From Rotaria socialis (lineage: Eukaryota > Rotifera > Eurotatoria > Philodinida > Philodinidae): a DNA stretch of 64,000 nucleotides. Within the stretch, counting starts at the first letter, position 1. Each line of letters begins with the position of its first letter. Shown here piece by piece: positions 52,458 through 63,596 of the stretch. The DNA is taken from the NCBI GenBank assembly GCA_905331475.1, contig CAJNYU010001248.1:1-64000 (forward strand). Direction: 5' to 3'. The position numbers and the translations under genes were made by a program. The notes beneath the pieces were generated by a model, which saw nothing but the letters and a program-made list of their open reading frames with translations, was not told the DNA's origin and ran no database searches.

Positions 52458-52930
52458 TCATTTGCGTTTTTCTTCCTTGCTTTTCCGACGCTTCAATGGT
52501 GAATCTAGTCTTCGAGTTTCAAAAACGCGTTGTTGTTGTGGTGGCCAATACTGTTGATAACCAGAAACATTTTGACCTAGATACGATTGAGGCCAGAAAG
52601 GAGCTTGTTGCTGTTGCGGATAATACGAAAGTTGCGGCTGCTGATAAAATGGATATTGTGCTACTTGTTGCGGATAGTAGCTTTGTTGAGGGTAGTAGCT
52701 TTGTTGAGGATAGTAGCTTTGTTGAGGATAGTAGCTTTGTTGGGGATAGAAATATTGTTGCGGATACGATGCACCATATCCTGAATATTGCTGTGGTAGA
52801 GCAGCATTTGCAAAAGCATTAAAATTGCCTGTGCAAGGTGCACATTGTTGGCACTTAAAAAAAAACGAAGTCCAAGTGGTAGTTTATTTTATAAAATGAA
52901 AAATGTCACCTGTTGTGGAATGGCTTGCAT
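52458..52930 (-). CDS. Small Q/Y/P-rich protein with SYYPQQ tandem repeats
   Basis: Two exons (52910-52930 and 52458-52853) joined over a 56-nt intron encode about 138 residues. Exon 1 gives MQAIPQQ. Exon 2 begins CQQCAPC and continues NFNAFANAALPQQYSGYGASYPQQYF. Four near-perfect SYYPQQ hexapeptides (18-nt units) follow, then a looser Q/Y/P/W-rich stretch. The C-terminus is strongly basic (KRRKSKEEKRK) and could act as a nuclear localisation signal. No known domain was recognised and no signal peptide is evident. The composition resembles prion-like low-complexity domains that drive condensation, and also some structural matrix proteins. A TATATAAA box 66 bp above the start and the clean splice support a real gene. 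Confidence 0.72.
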
Positions 52931-52995
52931 TGCTGTGTATATGGTTGAATAAGATGCGAATGTTAAAAGGAGTGTTTTGTAATGAAAGTACTGTG

Positions 52996-53003
52996 TTTAT
53001 ATA
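52996..53003 (-). promoter_or_regulatory. TATA box of the SYYPQQ-repeat gene
   Basis: TATATAAA on the minus strand, 66 bp above the predicted ATG. This puts a start site near 52965-52972 and gives a leader of roughly 35-40 nt. Confidence 0.5.
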
Positions 53004-55576
53004 CTCGAATGTTTAATGATAGTTATATAAAAACTAAGGGTCGAAGGTCGTTTTCTTTTTCTTTTTGCTGCAGGCAGTTTCTTTATTGTCAAATAAATAT
53101 ATCATGATGTCAGATATTAAGAGTGAGAATAGTCTATACATATTTGGACTTGATACTTAATGAGACAAGGATCTCTCATAAAGTATTGATAACGCATTTT
53201 GATAAACGAATAATGACTATGAAGAGAAAAAGTTTATTTTGTGTCGATGAGCAATACAAATCATGGGCAGAGTTTAACAATGTTGTGTTTTATTATTGCA
53301 ATATTCAAATCAGTCGTGCAGAACAGCGTAGCTGTTTCATTAGATAGTTTCATATATGATTCATTCAAGAAAATTATTTTAAGTTTGTAAATTAATCATC
53401 AAAAATTTAGATGTTAATATGCATATTAAATGTTAAGATAACAAGCAATTTATCCATTAGAATATAACGATTTCGATGTGAATTTGAATCTAAAATATGT
53501 ACTCATGCCGATATTGAAGAATATTATAACGAGAAAAAAAATATTCATCAATATGTTATAGATTTTATTGAAAAGTATGAAATCGAAAGTTATTCCTTGA
53601 ATAAGGACATTGACACTATGAACTATAGCTGGCAGGTACGATTGAAAGAGCATACTTACTGCCTAGCGGCATCTCTAAAGAGAAGAAGTTTATTTGACGC
53701 ATAGAAACTAGCCACAAGAATAGGTGCATATTTTTCTAGACCTTACGAGCTTGTTAGTAAGCTTGTAAGCAAAGATCCATCGATCTAGTCAATCACACGC
53801 CCTCGTTCCTATTACCATTGATTGAATTTATAAGATGCGATAACTTGCACTGAAATCACTATTTCTTAATGAACGTGTCACAAAAACAACTTTCGGTATG
53901 CCGACGATAGTGCGAACAAACATATCACTAGGGAATATTACTGTCATCAATGGCAATGCGGTCTGTATTATTCTATAGGACTGTAATAGTTCATGTCTGA
54001 TTCACAGGTTAATTTTTACCAGCACGAAATTCACTTTGATTTTTCTAAACAAAGAAAAATTGTCGAATATGAACGTACTACGACAAGTTTTCAATCACAA
54101 ATCGGTTGACATTGATGAGGCAAAGCGAATAAATTAGATACTCAATGCTGAAAACTAAAATTGGTATTAACAGTTTGATTTGCTTGAATCAGTTATGTTC
54201 ATTTTTTGCATTCAAAATATTCCCTGTCGTACTATTTTTCCTTTGTGCATTTTCTACTAAATTCTATTTAATTCCTACCATTTGGGAATCATTGGAACCA
54301 TTGAAATCCTATAGCAGATGATAGAACGAACCAATGATAGGCAGATGCCTCCTACACAATAATCAATAGGTTTGCAAATCCAATATCTATCATTACAAGT
54401 ATAGTGTTTACATTGAATAACGATGTTATGTTTAGCATTTGCATGGGTATGAATTTTTTCTATAAAGCGAAATTGAAGAATTCACGAAACAAAAAAAAGA
54501 AAGCAAATATTTTGATTTATGTAATAAAGGAAATGTACCGGTGAGTTATTGATAAAGCAAAAGAACAAAGTTGCAGAGCCTGCGTCTGCTACCTATAAAA
54601 TATTATCAAAGAGGAAAAAGCTGAAATCGCTTATATCAATAACACGAGTTCCCATCTCGGGATATACAATTAGTAGTCTGTAATCAGGCTCGAATACTAA
54701 TTGCATGATAATGCGAGTCGTATGTTATTCACAAATCGCACGTAATCACTTCACACTTCTATTCGATTTTGATACTTATAAATCAAAGAATTTTCTTTTT
54801 CTATTGTACTTTTGGTTTCATAGAAAGCCGGAAAAACAAAATTTACAAAAGAATTCAATCGCTTTTTATCGCCTATTGGTATAGCATTTACTGTAAAATG
54901 ATCAGTATTGTTTTACTTCCGATTTAGTTTTTATAATGTCGCGCTGCTGATGTGTTACAATAGGATGCATGCGTTGTTTGAAATAAAATTTCCACACACC
55001 AAAGTATTTTATTGTGATAGAACATGCCGTTCTGTAAAGGGCATATTGTTACAGTAAAATAAATGCTGTCCTGCCAGAGTAGTCCTTTTGTCGGCGATTA
55101 TGCTGGCACTTGACAATCTCAGAACGATCTATAAATTTTGTTTTCGATTGATTGATAATATTTATTCCTGCAGATCAACGCTTGGCACATTATTCCGAAG
55201 TCATTTATTCTTTGAAGTGACAATTAAAAACTTTCTAGAGGCGCACAACAGATCTGTTTCAATACTGTTAGCACAGAAACAAAAGCCAGCTCTTGGTGAA
55301 TCCGAAAAACCAAGCCATGATACAAATGAATTGAAGCGAAGATATTCCGATGATTTTTTTTATCTCTCATATTGCTTTTTATGCTTCAGCCCAAATGTAG
55401 AAAGCGTAAATGGGAGAGAGAGAGAGGGAGGGCGAAAGAAGCCCAAATCTATTTGTTATAGAGAAAATAGAACGATTTCTAGAGAAATTTATATCAAAGT
55501 TATTTCTATTTTTAACGTCACTCGATATATTTTTTTTCAAAAAACAATTATTTTCTCTATTACTTAAATACGCAAG
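53004..55576. other. Gene-poor region including a 5' leader exon
   Basis: No confirmed coding gene. The last part, ending in CGCAAG at 55576, probably belongs to the 5' UTR of the FW precursor. A 159-codon open frame at 55088-55567 overlaps this leader and lacks domain features or an ATG at its first codon, so it is not called. Confidence 0.4.
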
Positions 55577-55641
55577 GTACAATTATTTGAATTTCAACAA
55601 AAACCGTGAATTCAATGTTTTGATATCTTCTAGGAATTATT

Positions 55642-55938
55642 ATGCGTGCAACATTGATCAATAGTCTGTTATGTTGTTTTTTCATCGTTCTTCTCGGTAT
55701 AATATGTTTGTCGAGTGCATCAATTGATAATGATGAATATTCTCTTGATACGGACTGGATGGACTACAGCAGTTTTCATCCAGTACATGCACTCGAGGAC
55801 CGTGCAATTCACTCACGATTTTGGAAACGTCCTCGACATCGTCACTTCTGGAAGCGATCACTGGTTGAACCATCAATGCAAAATGATAATACGGTTAAAT
55901 CTGTTTCTAAACAGCTTCAACAACAGAATAAACATTGA
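55642..55938 (+). CDS. Candidate neuropeptide precursor with two FW-KR units
   Basis: A 98-residue secreted protein. MRATLINSLLCCFFIVLLGIICLSSAS is a clear signal peptide. It is followed by an acidic spacer (IDNDEYSLDTDWMDY). Two adjacent units, AIHSRFW-KR and PRHRHFW-KR, then end in identical FWKR dibasic sites. Cleavage at KR, and at the preceding DR, would release short basic peptides ending in Phe-Trp. No glycine precedes KR, so these peptides would not be amidated. The remaining tail (SLVEPSMQND) is hydrophilic. A GT-AG intron (55577-55633) fits in the 5' UTR just before the ATG. No known neuropeptide family was recognised. It might instead be another small secreted protein, but the duplicated F-W-K-R sites favour a prohormone. 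Confidence 0.68.
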   Translation: MRATLINSLLCCFFIVLLGIICLSSASIDNDEYSLDTDWMDYSSFHPVHALEDRAIHSRFWKRPRHRHFWKRSLVEPSMQNDNTVKSVSKQLQQQNKH

Positions 55939-56340
55939 ACTATAGAAGAAAAAATAAATAGAACAGTACAAATTTTTTGTCCTTTTTCCACTTTATTCAA
56001 TAGGCTCACTGATGCAATACTTTATCATCTAAGACATTAATCCATTCATTTGGAGTATAATTGAATAAAAAATAAAAGTAGAAAGCACAAAAAAGAAATA
56101 TGAATCCTTGTCATTAGCTATCGATAATGCAATCGAATCCACAGGGAGACAGTCATTGTGTTTCTAATGAAGCCATTAACTATCAATTGTTAAGAAAGAC
56201 AATCATAGGAATATTCAATATAGGTAATAATTCATTTAAATCATTCTTTTATCTCTTTTTTTCATCAACATTTATTCATACATATACTCAAGAAAAATTT
56301 ACAACAATAGAAAAAGAGATTCAAGATTGTTCTGTTTGTA

Positions 56341-56670
56341 TCAAATAACATGTATTGATATAATCGATCTTTCGTGTGGATTATTAATATACTGAATTGG
56401 TTGATAATTGGAGTATTTGTTTAATACTTGGCGTGCGTAATTTTTTGATGTTGCACATCGAACATTGGGATAGCGTAAATGACTATTCATTTGAGGTACC
56501 ATTGAATTTCTTGTGCTTACATTAGCACTTCGATATATTTTAGCGACACATTGAATACATAACAATAATATAAATAAAACAACTATGACCAAGCCAATAA
56601 TAATAAGCCATTGATGTAAAGATTGTTCTGAACTTGGCGATTGAAAATTATCTGAAGGTAGTCGGCTCAT
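56341..56670 (-). CDS. Small single-pass membrane protein, unknown
   Basis: About 109 residues starting MSRLPSDNFQSPSSEQ. A strong transmembrane segment (LIIIGLVIVVLFILLLCIQCV, residues about 21-41) follows a short polar N-terminus. A basic, N/S/R/Y-rich tail follows (KIYRSANVSTRNSM, ending HVI). The short outside part, the membrane helix and the basic flank suggest a type III orientation with a cytoplasmic tail. The frame is open upstream to 56793, so an upstream exon is possible. No family was recognised. A chance open frame cannot be excluded, but the composition is unusually ordered. Confidence 0.5.
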   Translation of the reverse strand: MSRLPSDNFQSPSSEQSLHQWLIIIGLVIVVLFILLLCIQCVAKIYRSANVSTRNSMVPQMNSHLRYPNVRCATSKNYARQVLNKYSNYQPIQYINNPHERSIISIHVI

Positions 56671-56793
56671 AGCTTTTAGCTGGCTTTTTATGTAATAAGA
56701 AAGGAAACTGAAATGATTTTGAAAAAAAAAACATGACATGTACAAATTTATGTTGGATTTTTCTAACGTTATGTAAATCATGTTACATTCCAT

Positions 56794-58248
56794 GTTCTTC
56801 TATTGATACATTCACTTCGATCTCTAGACATGGATTTCTTTCCTATAGAAAACAAAATTCGAAAGTCAAGTTGCCTATTGTAATAATCATTTTCTATAAT
56901 CACAGGCCGTTTTTACAGTGGAAACTTTTGTTGATATTAAAAATACCCACTCTGTTTTTGATTATCATACGTCAGTATTGATTATTTTAGAGTTTAAAAG
57001 CGAAATTTTTTCACGAACAAATTGTATTTTTGCAATGACTTTCAATTGATGTTTGCTTTTCTGTTTGAAAAATAGTACGAAAAATTCAATACGAGTTATT
57101 TCATAGGACGAAGAAAAAAATAAAATAAAAAATTCGTCGATGAAAAAGTCAATTTTGACTCTGACATGCGAAGTATAGGAATAAGATTTTCTAATATATG
57201 ACTAAATTTCCTGTTGTTCAAATGCATTTATGAGATGACTTGAATAGAACTGATGATTAATAATGATATATCAAATGTCAACTTTTGTTAGATTTATGCT
57301 TGAATTGAGGTTCTGTTTTCCAGTCTTTATAACAGATCATTGCTGAATATAATTTGACAGCGTGCTGAAGAAAAGATGTCGTCCGATGACATATCATGTT
57401 AAACTTTTGATTTTTTTGCAGCCATTTTCTTTAGTACACTTATCATGATTATAAGTTAAATAAATAGAAGCAAATACAAGACTTGTTTTTTATCAATAGT
57501 TAAATTCATTTTTTTAGATCTTTTGTATAGGAAGAAAACAGCATTACATTTTGAAACTGTAATAACAGGAAGTTAGGATGTACGCGAAATAAACGTACTA
57601 ACAAGTATTATTTTCAGTTCGATTTAGTTAATTGAGAGTATCACAGGTTTTTATTTAAAAATGTCAAATCCACAAAATTTAAATTCGTTTCATGAGACGT
57701 TGAACAGTCAATGCTGAGTGAACGGTTTCGAAAATTGGAGCCGACTTATCAATTCAGATGTGATATTTATTCGGAGTCAAGCGGACATAAAACAAGGCGT
57801 CGAATGTATGTCAAAGAGATTTTCAATCGGTATTCAGATTTAATCATTAGAGTCAATGTTACACATTCAATCATATATTGAGTGAAAATATTTCGTTGGC
57901 CAATCAAAAAATCACGGAATCAAATAGATCTATCTTTTGGAAACAATAGTTTTAGCTCAATTCACGTTCTCAATGGCATAAAAAAGTACAGTGAATAATT
58001 TCATACAACTTCCTGAAAAAGTTTCAAGCTCCATAACATTTTATTATTATGATTAAGAAGTCGTTTCAAAAAGCTCTGCGTGCAAGGACGCAATAGGAAA
58101 TTTATTGCCGTATAATCTTTGTAGGGCTTCAGATTGTATCAATACAAACAGATCGTTCAAGTTCTCAATAGATTTTAGGAAGAGATATTGCTTTGTTCTA
58201 ATGAAATACAGGTTAAATAATATTTCCCTATATAATCTAAGTTGGTTG
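56794..58248. other. Non-coding spacer
   Basis: AT-rich sequence with short open frames only. No feature was recognised up to the left end of the hAT-like element. Confidence 0.4.
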
Positions 58249-60970
58249 CAAGGGGGGAAAAGCTGACTCTGTGATTCCACTGATTCGATGTGATTCTGTT
58301 GATTCCATCGGCTCTGGAATCACTACGAATACCAATGTATTTCTCGATCGTGATGTCGTAACATCAATAGTAACATTATAGAATCATTACAGAGATGAAT
58401 TCTGACGACTCACGATCATTCCATTCAGTAGGGAAATCAGTTCACATATGATCGTAAGAATCATTGAGTCGAGTACAAGAGACATAATCTGTATATTGCT
58501 GAATCTCAGTCAAAAGCGTATCAGTTCTCATTTCACAACAACAAAACAGTACAACGGAACGATATCTAACCGACCAATGAGCCATTGAGGTTCGTTCCAT
58601 TGTTTTCTCATGACCACTCAAAGGATTACAGATCGCAAGTGAGCTTTGCCGCCCGATAATGATGTCAAAATGTTAGGTTTGGTTTGAATCAACATTAAGC
58701 CATAAAAAAATTGGATTACTGTTGCTTCTCGCGTTTTCGTTATTTTCCAGCCTGATTATCACTGTTGCTTTGATTTCGAAACCGGAGCTCATAGTTAATA
58801 TATACAGTTTATGAAACTTCGATGGTATGGAGAGAGGAGTCTTCAAACATCAAGAAGTGAATGATCGTAACGAGAGTAAGCTCCAAAAATGTATAAGGCA
58901 GTCTGAGCGCTCAAGTAGCTGACTTTAGTTTTCATTTTTCTTTCTGTATCAAACACAAAAGAGAGCCTCTTTGTGTATATTAGCACCAATCTTTCTTAAA
59001 AAGTTGAGAACCACACGATATTCTATAGATTTCGTTCGGACATCATTATTTGTGACTAAGTAACATATAATCATTGAGTGTCAACAGAACGCAAAAAAAG
59101 ATAGTTTATAATCAGTTGGATTAAAAGCAACATCCATTGCTCATTTTAGTAGTTATAAAAGAGTGCCCTTTACGCCTATCATAGGCTCTTGTAGAAAAAG
59201 AAGTTGTCGATTCTTCGTGATTCACAATTTCTTACTGTCTAGCTGTACTTCGTCTGGCACCAATTGAGTTCTTTGAGACGCTACTAAAATGTACGTTTTT
59301 CAGAACCCAAAAGAATTCGATGGCATTGTAATTAATGAGTTTTGAAAATCTATAGATAGGACCCGATTGGCTCTGATTGCTAAATTAGAAAATTCACTGC
59401 AGCATCGCGTTTTCAAGGAATCGCAAAACAAAGTCAAATTTTGGCTAATTTTTTATTCGAAATAATGACGTCGAAAGCATTAATCTACGTAAAATATGAA
59501 ACAAGAGACATCGCGTAGGTCGAAAATTTTCTCATTTCCTCCTGATCAAAGGCGACAGAAATTTCCAATTGTAAGAGTTTTGGTGCCAGTTACATCGAAG
59601 AATATTGATATCTTAATTGGCTATAGAATATGAGCGGTCACTTTGTCTTACTGTACTAAGCAAAGATAGATGAATCCGTTGTCTTTCTTCTTTCATATAA
59701 AGGAAATTAAAGAAAAATGATCTCCCCTATTTTAGAGTAGTTTTTAACGTGCCAATCAGATTCATGTCGCTGCTTCCAGCAGTCAGTCAAGTTTTCTAGG
59801 TGTTCTAACTTGGAAGCGTCGAAGGATCGTCCAGGGTTTAATCAGTCGAAAGCTGCTTGGGGACTTGATTATGTACCAGAAAATTGTTAGATAATCTGGT
59901 TGATATGGTAAAAGCTGTCCGAAAATTTATCGTTTTAGTCTCTTGAGAAATGAAAATGTGGAATTCCGAAGCTCTAGTTGCTGTTTACTTGAGATAAAAT
60001 ATTAAAGAGCTTCAAATAACTGAACAGATAAATCCTCCAAAATGGTTACAACTTTTTATAGCTGACACGCATGCCCATATATTTAATCATGTGGGAAATG
60101 TGTTCATGTATTGCTATTATCCAAGCAATTTATTAGATTCATTTCGTGTTGTTAGGCTGAAAACGTTTTTTCTATTGTGAACTGCATCACATCTTCACTT
60201 CATCAATTCCTTTCTTCCAATGATAATATGCGGCAGACGTTATATGAAGTGTAAATATCGTTTTATTCTTTTAATCATTTTGAGTACCATATTAACTTGC
60301 TATATACATTGATTTGATCATTTAGGAAAAGTCTGACACACACTATTACTTGTTTTGACAAATAATGAGATATAAGCTGAGTTTTTTCTAAATTTGGAAT
60401 TCAACTATTTCATAATTTTACATGGTGCTCCTCGTATTCTTACTCGATTAAATGAATAATGGCTTCGATCTACTGAATGACATCTACAATAACACCATTT
60501 CGTTATGCATTGAATACCGAAACTTGCCATATTTAGACTACGTAGTGAGTGTGTACAGAGTTTGAGAATAATATAACCTTCGCTATTGTTTATGCGCCTT
60601 TTCGCTATACTATAGAAATTTAGCCAATAATCTTTGATGTTGTTCTCTCTTTCTCACTCGCCATTGTTAGAACGAAGAGCAAGCTGCGAAACCTCGATTT
60701 AAACCGACAAACGTGTATATGTTCTTCTAAAGTATACAGGGGTTTAATAAAAACCTGCTTGTTTGCTGTAAAATGGCGAAATTAATTCTACTACTCGGTA
60801 AAAAACTGCCAAAAAAAAACTACTTAACTGCTTCTAACCAATGAAATGTATTCGATCAAGCATGATAAGAAGCCGAGACATGTATTTCTTAGGTGTTTCA
60901 TTCCATAGGATTCTGAGTGATTCCGATGATTCTATCGCCATAGAATCAGCTTTTCTCCCTTGGTTGGTTC
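58241..60970. mobile_element. hAT-like non-autonomous DNA transposon with 8-bp TSD
   Basis: The element runs 58249-60962 (2714 bp). Its left end CAAGGGGGGAAAAGCTGA matches the complement of its right end, CAAGGGAGAAAAGCTGA, and the match continues as CTCTGTG against TTCTATG. The 8-bp flanks are GTTGGTTG (58241-58248) and GTTGGTTC (60963-60970), one mismatch apart. An 8-bp duplication and CA-AGGG-type ends fit the hAT superfamily. GATTC/GAATC words are repeated just inside both ends, like hAT subterminal motifs. The interior has no open frame of 60 codons or more, so no transposase is encoded. It is either a decayed copy or a large non-autonomous derivative. Confidence 0.72.
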
Positions 60971-62402
60971 TTGATTAGTATCGACTAATAAAATAAGAAA
61001 AATAGAAATTAAACTAATATTATTTTTCGAGCGTAAATAATTGTAGCATTAATACTTTTTCCATTCTGCACTTCTAATTTCCTGTCTTTTATTTTTTTTT
61101 ACATCAAATATAATCGTATATTAAAGCCAACTCCCACATTTAATGCTTATCTTTCAATTTTCTACGGGAGATAACATGTAGTACATTACTTTTTTGATTA
61201 CGGTAACCCTTTGAATATCATTAACTATTTTTTTTATGGCGAATAGTCATACTATTCATTTCGTTTCGCCTTCTCTAGAACGACGATGTTGAATAGAAAT
61301 CTTATTGTTGTGACATTAAAAATCGGAAAGATCTTATAAAAATTCTATTCAAGCAATTTACTCGCAATATACTTTATTCCTCAGAGTAAACATATTATTC
61401 AAATTAATTTAATCAATTCTGTCAAAAAAAGCCTCGGACACCTTTATGAGTCAGCCTTTATTAATCTTGCATAAAAGAGTGTGAGAGAGAGAGAGACAAA
61501 AAAAAGGCCATGAAATGATCAGATTTTAGTTTCTAAATCAGTTATGTTTATATTAACTGATGTGACATCTCATTCATCATTACTGTTTTCAATCGTAAGA
61601 AAAATTTCTGTTCAATACGTAATCATAGATTACAAATGATAGAAATTGGCATACTACCGGAGAAAAGAAAGATATAATATAACGGAGAAGAAGAAAAAGA
61701 AGAATAATCGTACTGTTTTCTTTGATTTCTCTTTTCTTCAATCTTACATCCTATCAATATAATCTGAAATCGAGCAAACGAACAAACGTAGGCGAGCGAT
61801 GGTTTAATGTCTCAGTGTCACATAAGAAAAAGAGAAAAAGGAAATCTCGCTACGTTGACCTCCATAGACTAAAATCATCATATTCCACTGTGAACAATCG
61901 ATCAGGCACATAAGGATGTAATTATATGGTTATTTACTAGTTAATGTGTAGACCCGTGTGATGTGTCGATTTGTTCTGTTTCTCGAGATTGACAACAATC
62001 AAATTGGTTGTTTCTAAGAAAAGAAAATTCTGTTCAGCGTCATATATATATATCAGAACAACAAAGAGGTAAGGAAACGGTGGCGTCTTATCTAGTTTGC
62101 ACCTCGCTTTTTTTTATATCGCGCACGGCGAAATACAGCCGAACTTGTTTTTCTTTAAAAACAAAAACCTGTGAAGTATCCAATGAAATATTCAGTTCAT
62201 TACGGACATATTTTCTTTTTAGTATTATTATCATTTATCTAATCAATAGATGAAAAGATTCGCCCACTTTTCTACTAGCTCTTCCACTATTTGTCCATTA
62301 ATCGTCATCAATTTTCCACTTCTAATGTTATTTTTACCATATGTAAACTATTTGTTCAATTAATCTATCTATTCATTTTTCTAAAAACAAATTTCAAACG
62401 AA

Positions 62403-62445
<43 letters not shown>

Positions 62446-62545
62446 GAAAACAAAACTCATTTGTTAATAGATTCATATCCGATTTATAGAGAAATATAGA
62501 AAAATATAATTGTTTATCTTTCCGGCAATGAACCTATCGAATCGT
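60971..62545. other. Non-coding spacer upstream of a neuropeptide gene
   Basis: AT-rich sequence. A CA-dinucleotide microsatellite lies at about 62406-62436. Open frames at 61722-61913 and 62008-62253 show no family features. Confidence 0.4.
62406..62436. repeat. CA dinucleotide microsatellite
   Basis: About fifteen CA units, followed by a short TA run, roughly 110 bp upstream of the TATA box of the neuropeptide gene. Confidence 0.9.
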
Positions 62546-62552
62546 TATAAAA
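62546..62552 (+). promoter_or_regulatory. TATA box of the LxSAKFASGL precursor gene
   Basis: TATAAAA, about 200 bp above the ATG. A start near 62575-62585 would give a leader interrupted by a plausible GT-AG intron (62643-62697). Both are inferred from position and consensus. Confidence 0.5.
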
Positions 62553-62745
62553 ACGAGTTACTCTATGAACATTTTCTACTCATATATCATTATCATTCAT
62601 TCACAGTGCAAAGACATATATACTGTTTTTTTTTTATCTCTAGTGAATTTTCTTTCTTAATATGACGATTGATTAATATGACTTTCTTTTATTTCAGTTC
62701 CTAATATTAATTTGTCATCGTCATTTTTATTTTATTATAATTAAT

Positions 62746-63087
62746 ATGCAGACAAAATTCATTCTTATCGTTGGTCTTCTAGCCATCCTGTTCGTCTTTC
62801 ATTGTAACACTGTTGAATCTGCAGTACATTTAGATAGTGATGAACAATTGGATGATTCAAGCTTAGAAGACTCGTATGAATTAGATAAACGTCTCACTTC
62901 GGCTAAATTTGCCAGTGGTCTTGGCAAACGATTAACATCAGCGAAATTCGCTAGCGGTCTCGGCAAACGTTTAGTATCAGCGAAATTTGCCAGCGGTCTT
63001 GGAAAGCGTTTAACATCAGCAAAATTTGCATCTGGTTTGGGTAAACGATTAGCATCAGCGAAATTTGCATCGGGATTGGGCAAATAG
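62746..63087 (+). CDS. Neuropeptide precursor, five LxSAKFASGLamide copies
   Basis: A 113-residue prepropeptide. Residues 1-26 (MQTKFILIVGLLAILFVFHC and on to VESA) form a signal peptide. An acidic spacer rich in D, E and S ends in ELDKR at residue 49. Five tandem 13-residue units (39 nt each) then run to the stop: LTSAKFASGLGKR, LTSAKFASGLGKR, LVSAKFASGLGKR, LTSAKFASGLGKR and LASAKFASGLGK. KR is the convertase site and the glycine before it donates the C-terminal amide, so the products are LTSAKFASGLamide (three copies), LVSAKFASGLamide and LASAKFASGLamide. The last copy lacks the final Arg because the stop follows GK. Synonymous differences between units show selection on the peptide rather than recent DNA duplication alone. 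The GLamide end recalls allatostatin-A and buccalin peptides, but the core differs, so no family is assigned. Confidence 0.95.
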   Translation: MQTKFILIVGLLAILFVFHCNTVESAVHLDSDEQLDDSSLEDSYELDKRLTSAKFASGLGKRLTSAKFASGLGKRLVSAKFASGLGKRLTSAKFASGLGKRLASAKFASGLGK

Positions 63088-63596
63088 AATTTCAAAAAAG
63101 AAAATCAAAAACATATTATTTTTTTGCCCTGTAATTATGAACAAACTATGGAACCATTTTTTTCCTCGAAGTAAAAGAAAACTAGAAATAGTTTTAATGA
63201 CTGTTGTTTAGTTTTGTGTAATTCATCATGCATAGGAACGGATATATCTAATAAAGGATGGTTATATGAAAGACCCATTTACTCGTGTGTTCATCGTTTT
63301 GCTTTTTTTTCATGTTCAAAACTAATTGATAGATTCAATGGCTGAATGAATCGATGACAAGAGATATTAAAATTTTCACTGGCTCATTTTGAATTCAACG
63401 ACGAGGTCATCGTCTCTCATTCATCCTACGTTCAGTATCTTCTTCGTCTTCGATTTTTTGTATTTCAATGTATCCTTTGATTGGTCTCTGTTAGAACTCA
63501 TTGAGCCGTAACGGTGATAGTAATTGTGTGAGAATATACACAACACTTTTCATTATCGATTGTCGTTGACACATACGTCTACTAGATCAAATAGAA
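63088..63596. other. Spacer between neuropeptide gene and right-edge gene
   Basis: 3' UTR of the neuropeptide gene, with an AATAAAGG-like signal near 63249, and the 5' flank of the next gene. Nothing further was recognised. Confidence 0.4.

Noticed and set aside
55088-55567. 159-codon open frame upstream of the FW precursor
   Set aside because: It begins at a non-ATG codon, has no recognisable domain, contains a GA-repeat-derived GREREGGRK stretch, and lies where the 5' leader of the FW precursor is expected.
62799-63095. 98-codon open frame antisense to the neuropeptide repeats
   Set aside because: It arises only because the 39-nt repeats keep the antisense frame open; the sense strand has signal peptide and processing sites.
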